DNA from: Streptomyces cyaneofuscatus
GTDB lineage: Bacteria; Actinomycetota; Actinomycetes; Streptomycetales; Streptomycetaceae
Direction of reading: 5' to 3'
Length of the DNA stretch: 64,000 bases
Assembly: GCF_000718135.1 (NCBI RefSeq)
Contig: NZ_JOEM01000001.1
Location: 434,001-498,000, forward strand
Shown here piece after piece: positions 58,298-64,000 of this stretch. The position numbers and the translations under genes were made by a program. Positions within the stretch are counted from its first letter, which is position 1; every line of letters begins with the position of its first letter. The notes below the pieces were generated by a model. It was not told the DNA's origin, ran no database searches, and saw only the letters and a list, made by a program, of their open reading frames with translations.

Positions 58298-59320
58298 GTG
58301 ATGCGGGTGGTTAAGCTCTCCGTCATCGTGCCGTTCTTCAACGTGCAGACATACGCGCCCGACACCCTCAGAAGCCTTCGGGCCAACGCCCGGGAGGACT
58401 TCGAGTTCATCCTCGTCGACGACTGTTCGACCGACGGGACGGCTGACGTGCTCCAGCGCGCGAGGAAGGACATTCCCGGCGCGAAGGTGATCGTCCATGA
58501 GCGTAACGGCGGTCTGGCCACGGCCAGGAACACCGGCCTCGACGCGGCGAGCGGGGAGTATCTGACCTTCCTGGACGGCGACGACTGGTTGGCCCCCGGC
58601 TACTTCACTGAGCTGGTCGCCGCGGCCGAGCGGCTGGAGTCCGACTTCGTACGCGCCGACCATGTGCAGGTCACCGGCCGCACGCGGACGGTGCACCGAG
58701 TGCCGCACGGCCTGCGGAACGTGGTGCTCAGCCCCCGCTCGGTGATCCTTCCGGCCGACCGCACGACCTCGGTGGACTATCCGTACGCCTGGGCCGGTAT
58801 TTACCACCGCCGCCTTCTCGACCGGGGACTTCTGCATTTCACCGACGGTCTGCGCACCGCCGAGGACCGGCCCTGGATCTGGCGGCTGCACCGGGAGGCG
58901 GAGAGCTTCGCGGCGGTCGGACTGCTGGGCGTCTTCTACCGGCGGGGAGTCGCTTCCTCGCTCACGCAGATCGGAGATGTCCGGCAACTCGATTTCATCC
59001 GGGCATTCGACCAGGTCATCGCGGAGACATCACAGGACCGCGACGCGGATATTCTGCTGCCGAAGGCCATTCGTACGTATTGCGCGGTCATGGCCCATCA
59101 CCTCGGCTCCATAGAACGGTTCGAACCGCCCGTGGCCCGGACGCTGCGCTCCATGAGCGCCGCCGCCCTGCACCGGCTTCCCGGCGACCTCCTCGACGAG
59201 ACCCTGCTCTCGCTGGGCGACCGGCGCGCGGCTCTGCTGCGCCGGGTGCGGCGCCGCGCCGCCGACGCCGAACCCACGCCCGCCGCCTCACCTGCCGTCG
59301 CCACCGGAGCCCGTGCCTGA
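58298..59320 (+). CDS. family 2 glycosyltransferase
   Basis: It has 340 residues from GTG 58298 (ATG 58301 also possible). A -10-like TATCCA (58286-58291) six bases upstream fits a leaderless start. GT-A fold: LSVIVPFFNVQTYAPDTL, EFILVDDCSTDGTADVL, NGGLATARNTGLDAASGEYLTFLDGDDWL with the DGDD metal site. The C-terminal 200 residues are helical. Its stop overlaps the next ATG by one base (TGATG), so they are coupled. It is probably a hexose or polyol-phosphate transferase in the same polymer pathway. Confidence 0.9.
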   Translation: MMRVVKLSVIVPFFNVQTYAPDTLRSLRANAREDFEFILVDDCSTDGTADVLQRARKDIPGAKVIVHERNGGLATARNTGLDAASGEYLTFLDGDDWLAPGYFTELVAAAERLESDFVRADHVQVTGRTRTVHRVPHGLRNVVLSPRSVILPADRTTSVDYPYAWAGIYHRRLLDRGLLHFTDGLRTAEDRPWIWRLHREAESFAAVGLLGVFYRRGVASSLTQIGDVRQLDFIRAFDQVIAETSQDRDADILLPKAIRTYCAVMAHHLGSIERFEPPVARTLRSMSAAALHRLPGDLLDETLLSLGDRRAALLRRVRRRAADAEPTPAASPAVATGARA

Positions 59321-60714
59321 TGCCTGCCATCCGTTCCACCCAGCTCTTCTTCGCGGCCTCCCAGTACGCCGCCGCCACGGTGACCGCGGCGATCCGGGCA
59401 GGGCAGTTCGGCCCGCGCGCCGAACACCGCCGGCTGCTGGTCGTCAGCGACACCTCGCCCGCCCCCGAGGTCGGCACCCCGCTCGACCGGATGGCCGGAT
59501 TCGCCTCGCTCCGGCCGGAGTTCGACGAGGTCCACTCGTGGAACGCGTTCATCAGGCCCTTCCACCCGGCCGGCTGGTTCCCGCGCGAGCAGGACACGCT
59601 GCTCTGGGAGCGGTACCTGCGGCTGGCCTGGGAGCTGGGCGACGGGCCGGTGGAGATCGCCTGCGAGTCCATCCAGGCCAACCCGTCCAGCGCGGTGGCC
59701 AAGATTTTCGGCGAGAGCCCCATCCATCTCTACGCCGACGGGCTGATGAGTTACGGGCCCACCCGCAGCAAGATCGATCCGCTGATCGGCACCCGGGTGC
59801 GGCGCCTGCTCCACCTGGACCTGGTGCCGGGGCTGCGGCCGCTGCTGATGACCGAGTTCGACGTCGAGCCGGAGGTCGTGCCGACGATCGAGTTCCTGAA
59901 GGTGCTGGGCGAACTGGCCGCCTCCGCAGAGGAGTTCACCGCACCGGCCGACTCCCCGGCGCTGCTGCTCGGCCAGTACCTCTCCGCCATCGACGTCCTC
60001 ACCGCCGACGAGGAGCAGGAGCTCCATCTGCGGATGCTGCGCGGCACGGTGGCGCTCGGCCACACCCGCGTCGTCTTCAAACCGCACCCCGCCGCCCCGG
60101 TGAGCTGGTCGCGCGCCCTGGAGCAGGAGGCCGAGCTGCTCGGCGCCGAACTCACCGTCCTGGACTCCCCGGTGATCGCCGAGGTGGTGTACGAGCGGAC
60201 CCGCCCCGCGCTCGTCGTGGGCGCGTTCTCCACCGCGCTGCTCACCGCCGCCACGTTCTACGGCATCCCCGTCGCGAGGGTCGGCACCGAGGAACTGCTC
60301 GCCGCGCTGACCCCGTACCAGAACAGCAACCGCGTCCCGGTCACCATCGTCGACGCCCTGCTGCCCGCCCTGGAGGACCGGGAGGCGGTCACCTCGTGGC
60401 GGCTGCCGGGCGAGGAGCGGGTGCGCGCGGAGCTGTCGGGTCTGGTCACGGCCGTCGGCTTCGCCATGCAGCCGCAGATCTACCCGGGGCTGCGCGCCGC
60501 CGCCGAGGAGTACCTCGCCGCACATCCGGCCCCGGCCTCGTCCCCGTACTTCCGGCGCCGCCGCCTCACCTCGCTGGCGCTGCCGGGGGCACTGCCGGGG
60601 CAGTTCGACTTCATCCCGCGCAATGCGACGGTCCGCAGGATCGCCCGGCAGGCCGTCGCCTGGAAGCGGGGCGCGGGCCGGCGGCTCCCCGGTGTCCGCA
60701 GCGCGCGCGGCTGA
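59320..60714 (+). CDS. alpha-2,8-polysialyltransferase family protein
   Basis: It has 464 residues from ATG 59320. STQLFFAASQYAAATVTAAI at the N terminus matches the polysialyltransferase-type family start (..LF...SQY....). VVFKPHPAAPVS and VVGAFSTALLTAATFYGIPVARVGTEEL match its C-terminal half, where CMP-sugar binds. The protein is basic at the C terminus and probably membrane-associated. With the gene at 53431 it gives two candidate transferases for the CMP-activated sugar. It is coupled to the GT2 gene. Confidence 0.82.
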   Translation: MPAIRSTQLFFAASQYAAATVTAAIRAGQFGPRAEHRRLLVVSDTSPAPEVGTPLDRMAGFASLRPEFDEVHSWNAFIRPFHPAGWFPREQDTLLWERYLRLAWELGDGPVEIACESIQANPSSAVAKIFGESPIHLYADGLMSYGPTRSKIDPLIGTRVRRLLHLDLVPGLRPLLMTEFDVEPEVVPTIEFLKVLGELAASAEEFTAPADSPALLLGQYLSAIDVLTADEEQELHLRMLRGTVALGHTRVVFKPHPAAPVSWSRALEQEAELLGAELTVLDSPVIAEVVYERTRPALVVGAFSTALLTAATFYGIPVARVGTEELLAALTPYQNSNRVPVTIVDALLPALEDREAVTSWRLPGEERVRAELSGLVTAVGFAMQPQIYPGLRAAAEEYLAAHPAPASSPYFRRRRLTSLALPGALPGQFDFIPRNATVRRIARQAVAWKRGAGRRLPGVRSARG

Positions 60715-60747
60715 GGGCGCGGGGATGAGCGGGGGACGAGCAGGGAG

Positions 60748-61929
60748 ATGAGCGGGGGGATGGACGTGACGAGTACGCGGACGGGTGCGCCGACGCTGCC
60801 GGTGCAGGAGGTCCGAGCTGCGGAACCGGTGCGTCCGGCCGTCGCGGGGCCCGGGAAACGGGACCGGATGCGGGCCCTGGACGGGCTGCGCATCGTGGCC
60901 GCCCTGATGGTCTGTCTCTACCACTACGCCGGCAAGGAAGGGACGGTCGCCGAGTCCTGGGGCCAGTCGCCCGCGCACCTCTTCCCGACACTGTCGTCGT
61001 TCGCGACCTACGGCAGCCTGGGGGTGCAGCTCTTCTTCATCATCAGCGGCTTCGTCATCTGCATGAGCAGCTGGGGCCGTTCCGTCGGTGACTTCTTCCG
61101 CTCCCGGGTGGCCCGGCTCTACCCGGCGTACTGGGCGGCGATCGTCGTCGTCACTGCGGCGGCGGTCGTGCTGCCCGTGGTGGTGGAGCCGCTGCGCCTG
61201 GACGAACTGCTGGTCAACTTGACGATGCTCCAGCAGCCGATGGGCGTGGACCGGGTGCTGGGGGTGTGCTGGACGCTCTGGGTGGAGCTCCGCTTCTACG
61301 TGCTGTTCGCCGTGTTCGTCGTCTGGCGCGGGGTGACGTACCGCCGGGTGGTCGTCTTCTGCTGCGGCTGGACGCTGGCGGGCGCCTTCGCCCGGATCGC
61401 CGACCACCCGCTGACCGACGCCCTGGTGATGCGGGACCACGCCCCGTACTTCATCGCCGGCCTCGCGCTGTACCTGATCCACCGGCACGGGAGCGATCTG
61501 CTGCTCTGGGGGATCGTCCTGGTCAGCTGGCTGCTCGGGCAGCGGTACTCGGTGACCGCCCTGTGGCACCCGGGCGGTGGCGGCGAGTTCGGCCGTTCCC
61601 CGTATGTGATCCAGCTGATCGTGACGCTCGCCTTCGTGGCGGTGGCCGCCGTGGCGCTGGGGTGGCTGCGGTGGGCGAACTGGCGCTGGCTGACGTTCGC
61701 AGGGGCGCTGACGTACCCCTTCTACCTGCTGCACGAGCACCTGGGCTGGTTCGCGATCCGCGTCATGAGCCGCGGCCTGCACCTGCCGCCGCAGCTGACC
61801 CTCGTCGCCACGGTGGTCGCGATCCTGGTGCTGGCGCATCTGCTGCACCGGTTCGTCGAGAAGCCGATCGGGCCGCGGCTGAAGCGGACGATGACGGAGC
61901 AGAGCCGTCGGGTGCGTTCCCAGGGGTGA
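60748..61929 (+). CDS. acyltransferase 3 family membrane protein
   Basis: It has 393 residues. The N-terminal 40 residues are soluble, then the hallmark RALDGLRIVAALMVCLYHY with the catalytic His (H59 region). Next come FATYGSLGVQLFFIISGFVI and RSRVARLYPAYW, then about ten helices in all. Family members add acetyl or other acyl groups to sugars on polymers or antibiotics, using acyl-CoA. It ends the plus-strand part of the sugar cluster, so O-acetylation of the polymer is likely. The start is uncertain (ATG 60748 or 60760). Confidence 0.88.
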   Translation: MSGGMDVTSTRTGAPTLPVQEVRAAEPVRPAVAGPGKRDRMRALDGLRIVAALMVCLYHYAGKEGTVAESWGQSPAHLFPTLSSFATYGSLGVQLFFIISGFVICMSSWGRSVGDFFRSRVARLYPAYWAAIVVVTAAAVVLPVVVEPLRLDELLVNLTMLQQPMGVDRVLGVCWTLWVELRFYVLFAVFVVWRGVTYRRVVVFCCGWTLAGAFARIADHPLTDALVMRDHAPYFIAGLALYLIHRHGSDLLLWGIVLVSWLLGQRYSVTALWHPGGGGEFGRSPYVIQLIVTLAFVAVAAVALGWLRWANWRWLTFAGALTYPFYLLHEHLGWFAIRVMSRGLHLPPQLTLVATVVAILVLAHLLHRFVEKPIGPRLKRTMTEQSRRVRSQG

Positions 61930-61940
61930 GCCGGTGCCCC

Positions 61941-61971
61941 TTGATCTCAAGCGGACTTGAGGTCCTACCGT
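61941..61971 (+). promoter_or_regulatory. MerR-type promoter: TTGATC-19 bp-TACCGT with a CTCAAG palindrome
   Basis: The -35 TTGATC (61941-61946) and -10 TACCGT (61966-61971) are 19 bp apart, the overlong spacing of MerR-family promoters. CTCAAG-CGGA-CTTGAG (61946-61961) fills the spacer, like SoxR-type boxes. The -10 ends seven bases before ATG 61979. Confidence 0.8.
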
Positions 61972-61978
61972 CGCGGTC

Positions 61979-62440
61979 ATGGACTACTCACACGACGACG
62001 CGGGCCTCGCCCGCCAGCCCATCGGTTACTGGAGCTGGGCCGCGCACGAGGCGACGGTGACCCACATCCGCGCGGCGCTGGCCGAACACGGGCTGACCCA
62101 GCCGCCCTGGTGGGTGATCAACCAGCTCATCGGCGCGGCGGAGGACGGCCGCGACCGCGCCGAGCTGGCCGCCTTCCTCGGCGGCTACCTCGACACCGGG
62201 ACGGACGGCATCGAGGCGGCCGTCGACAAGCTGCTGGACCGCGAGCTGATCACCCAGGACGACGGTGCGCGGCTGCGGCTCACCCCTGAGGGGCGGGCCC
62301 TGCGCGACCGGGCGTTCACCCGGGTCGCGCGGGCCCGCGCGGAGATCCACGAGGGCATCCCCGACGAGGAGTTCGTCGCCGCGCTGAAGGTGCTCCAGCG
62401 GATGATCCGGAACGTCGGGGGGAGGGCCTGGCACGAGTGA
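61979..62440 (+). CDS. MarR-family regulator-like protein
   Basis: It has 153 residues from ATG 61979, probably leaderless. The winged helix is in the middle: PPWWVINQLIG, LDRELITQDDGARLRLTPEGRALRDRAF (wing and recognition helix), with helical N- and C-terminal dimerisation segments. It is expressed from a MerR-type promoter, so a MerR protein elsewhere in the genome should control it. The target is unknown; it stands alone. Confidence 0.85.
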   Translation: MDYSHDDAGLARQPIGYWSWAAHEATVTHIRAALAEHGLTQPPWWVINQLIGAAEDGRDRAELAAFLGGYLDTGTDGIEAAVDKLLDRELITQDDGARLRLTPEGRALRDRAFTRVARARAEIHEGIPDEEFVAALKVLQRMIRNVGGRAWHE

Positions 62441-62466
62441 GGGAGCCGGCCGAGGCCTCCGTACGC

Positions 62467-63126
62467 CTACACGCTGCTGAGCGAGAGCTTCGCCGCGAAC
62501 CCGAGGAACAGCACGCCCGCCGCCGAGGTCGCCCCCGCCGAGAGCCGCTTGCGGCGGCGGAAGGCGGCGGCCAGGCGGGTGCCGCCGAAGATCAGCGTCG
62601 AGAGGTACAGGAAGCTGGCGAGCTGGAGCAGCGTGCCCAGCAGCAGGAACGACAGGGCCGGGTAGGCGTAGCCGGGGTCGACGAACTGCACGAAGAACGA
62701 GATCAGGAACAGGATCGCCTTCGGGTTGATCAGGCTGACCACCAGCGCCCGGCGGTACGGATTCTCCGCCCCGGCGGCGGGCGCCTCGGCCGTTTCCGCC
62801 AGTTCGGCGGTGCGCTGGTGGCGTTCGCGCCACAGGGACACCGCCGCCCGCAGCATGCCGATCGCCAGCCAGGTCAGATAGCCGGCGCCCGCGTACTTGA
62901 CGATGGCGAACAGCAGGGGCGTGGTCTGGAGGAGGGACGCGGCGCCCAGCGCGGAGAGCGTCATCAGGACGGCGTCCCCGGTCCACACTCCGGCGGCGGC
63001 TTTGTAGCCGGTGCGTACCCCGCGCCGGGCGGCGACGGAGAGTACGTACAGCGAGTTCGGGCCCGGCAGAAGAACGATCAGCAGCAGGCCCGCGAGGTAG
63101 GTCGGAAGGTCGGTGACACCCAGCAT
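62467..63126 (-). CDS. LysE-family translocator (amino acid exporter-like)
   Basis: It has 219 residues from ATG 63126; a longer start at 63144 is possible. Six membrane helices; the LysE/RhtB signature LPGPNSLYVLSVAARRGVRTGYKAAAGVWTGD is near the N terminus, and the NPKAILFLISFFVQFV motif in the middle. It is a homolog of LeuE/RhtB-type exporters for amino acids or homoserine lactones. The exported compound is unknown. The 195 bp to the next gene (63127-63339) show nothing further. Confidence 0.88.
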   Translation of the reverse strand: MLGVTDLPTYLAGLLLIVLLPGPNSLYVLSVAARRGVRTGYKAAAGVWTGDAVLMTLSALGAASLLQTTPLLFAIVKYAGAGYLTWLAIGMLRAAVSLWRERHQRTAELAETAEAPAAGAENPYRRALVVSLINPKAILFLISFFVQFVDPGYAYPALSFLLLGTLLQLASFLYLSTLIFGGTRLAAAFRRRKRLSAGATSAAGVLFLGFAAKLSLSSV

Positions 63127-63339
63127 GGACGGAGTTTCGCACATCTGTCCGCCGCCTCGTCCAGCCGTCTCGCCGTGACCTTTCGGCCGTCCTGCCGTGA
63201 CCTGAGGGCACTAGCGTCGTGTGCGGGATTCGACCATGGGGCAGGACGGGCATCCCGTCAGGGAGCACCGGTGAACCACCGGTGAAGCACCGGATCGATC
63301 GGACGGCGGGCCGGATACGGCCCTGGGGGGATGGCGGGG

Positions 63340-64000
63340 ATGGCGGACAGCGACGTGGGTACGGCGCGCGGCGCGTACGGGAGCGGGGGTGGCGGCCGGC
63401 GCTCCGCGCGGGCGGTCACCGTGGCCGCCGCCGGGGTGCTCGCGACGGCCACCCTGGCGGTGGGGTGCGGCCCGCAGGACCCCGGGGCGGACGCGCTGCG
63501 ACAGCCGACGGCCCGGGCGACCACCGCACCGCCCGCGCCCGCGCCCTCGCCCACCGACGACGGCAAGGGCGCGACCGGGGACGTCACCCCGCCCGCGAGC
63601 CCTTCGGTACTGCCGCCCGCGAGCCCCTCGGCACCACCCGCCGGACCGGTCACCGCACCACCGCCGACCGCCCGGCCGAGCACCGCACCACCGCCACCGC
63701 GGGTCCTCCTGCGGACCGGCTCCGAGGGGGCTCAGGTACGCGAACTCCAGGCCAGGCTGCGGCAGATCGGGCACTTCGGGCGCAACCCCACCGGCTACTA
63801 CGGCACGGTCACCGCCGAGGCCGTCCGGTCCTTCCAGGCCAAGCGGGGTACGGAGGCGACCGGCGCCACCGACGCGGTCACCTGGCGGAAGCTGCTGGCC
63901 ATGACCCGTACGCCGACGGCCGACGAGCTGGACCCGCCGACCGAGCGGCCGGTGGCCGAGCCGGACCGGCGGTGCCTGACCGGCCGGGTGCTCTGCATCA
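63340..64000 (+). CDS. lipoprotein L,D-transpeptidase-type protein, partial (cut by right edge)
   Basis: At least 220 residues from ATG 63340, with GGGGGG nine bases upstream; ATG 63331 is also in frame. Lipobox LAVGC (cysteine near residue 43) with a basic, Gly-rich N region. A Pro/Thr/Ala-rich linker of about 75 residues follows, then a PG_binding_1 domain (LLRTGSEGAQVRELQARL through VTWRKLL). At the edge starts a segment with cysteines (RRCLTGRVLC) like the beginning of the catalytic domain at 38242. The transpeptidase domain itself is beyond the window. Confidence 0.82.
   Translation, partial: MADSDVGTARGAYGSGGGGRRSARAVTVAAAGVLATATLAVGCGPQDPGADALRQPTARATTAPPAPAPSPTDDGKGATGDVTPPASPSVLPPASPSAPPAGPVTAPPPTARPSTAPPPPRVLLRTGSEGAQVRELQARLRQIGHFGRNPTGYYGTVTAEAVRSFQAKRGTEATGATDAVTWRKLLAMTRTPTADELDPPTERPVAEPDRRCLTGRVLCI

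Noticed and set aside
59098..61980. A 960-codon minus-strand open frame opposite the GT2, polysialyltransferase-like and acyltransferase genes
   Set aside because: It is a compositional shadow with no start context or domain. The plus-strand genes have family motifs and coupling.
1..64000. tRNA, rRNA, prophage or insertion sequence
   Set aside because: I found no cloverleaf-like sequence, transposase, integrase or terminal inverted repeats by reading the sequence, and gene order looks like conserved core chromosome. A tRNA scan was not possible here.

Overview
The window is high-GC actinobacterial chromosome, almost certainly Streptomyces. Third-codon positions are strongly G/C, GTG and TTG starts are common, and several genes look leaderless. 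Gene content and order (biotin ligase / acyl-CoA carboxylase, deoxyribose genes, sigQ-afsQ1-afsQ2, nucleoside importer, NeuB-type sugar genes) match the conserved Streptomyces core as I remember it. I see no insertion sequence, prophage, CRISPR array, rRNA or tRNA. The first and last genes are cut by the window edges.

Region 1 (1-11.3 kb): a partial GAF-GGDEF protein, an enoyl-CoA hydratase and a class III adenylate cyclase. Biotin protein ligase is divergent from the acyl-CoA carboxylase beta and epsilon subunits. Then follow Maf, small membrane and unknown proteins, the biotinylated alpha subunit of the carboxylase, and a TetR regulator.

Region 2 (11.5-23.2 kb): a DeoR regulator, an LpdA-type flavoprotein, purine nucleoside phosphorylase, a PGM2-like phosphomutase, deoxyribose-phosphate aldolase, an aldehyde dehydrogenase with a truncated non-catalytic partner, and a uridine-kinase-like P-loop kinase. 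Nucleoside genes continue with adenosine deaminase (33-34 kb), and with thymidine phosphorylase, cytidine deaminase, a four-gene nucleoside-type ABC importer and its lipoprotein (44.7-51.9 kb). Six copies of a palindrome, consensus TCTACGCGCGTAGA, lie at the promoters of these scattered transcription units and nowhere else that I noticed. This suggests one repressor controls uptake and breakdown of nucleosides.

Region 3 (23.2-32.8 kb): a WXG-type DUF6571 locus, the sigQ / afsQ1-afsQ2-lipoprotein signalling locus with a GTCAC-N6-GTCAC direct repeat between the divergent genes, a VanZ-like protein and a PspC protein.

Region 4 (34-44.7 kb): mixed housekeeping and accessory genes. These are an alpha/beta-hydrolase lacking its nucleophilic serine, a LysR-MFS divergent pair with a promoter palindrome, an L,D-transpeptidase, an ECF sigma factor, a STAS protein, a large subtilase and a Uma2-type nuclease.

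Region 5 (52-64 kb): an M20 amidohydrolase, then a sugar-polymer cluster. It holds a NeuB-family synthase without a SAF domain, a fused CMP-sugar synthetase/HAD phosphatase, two polysialyltransferase-like proteins, a DUF6716 glycosyltransferase, a GT2 enzyme and an acyltransferase. This fits a Kdn- or sialic-acid-like cell-wall glycopolymer. It is followed by a MarR gene with a MerR-type 19-bp-spacer promoter, a LysE exporter and a partial second L,D-transpeptidase.
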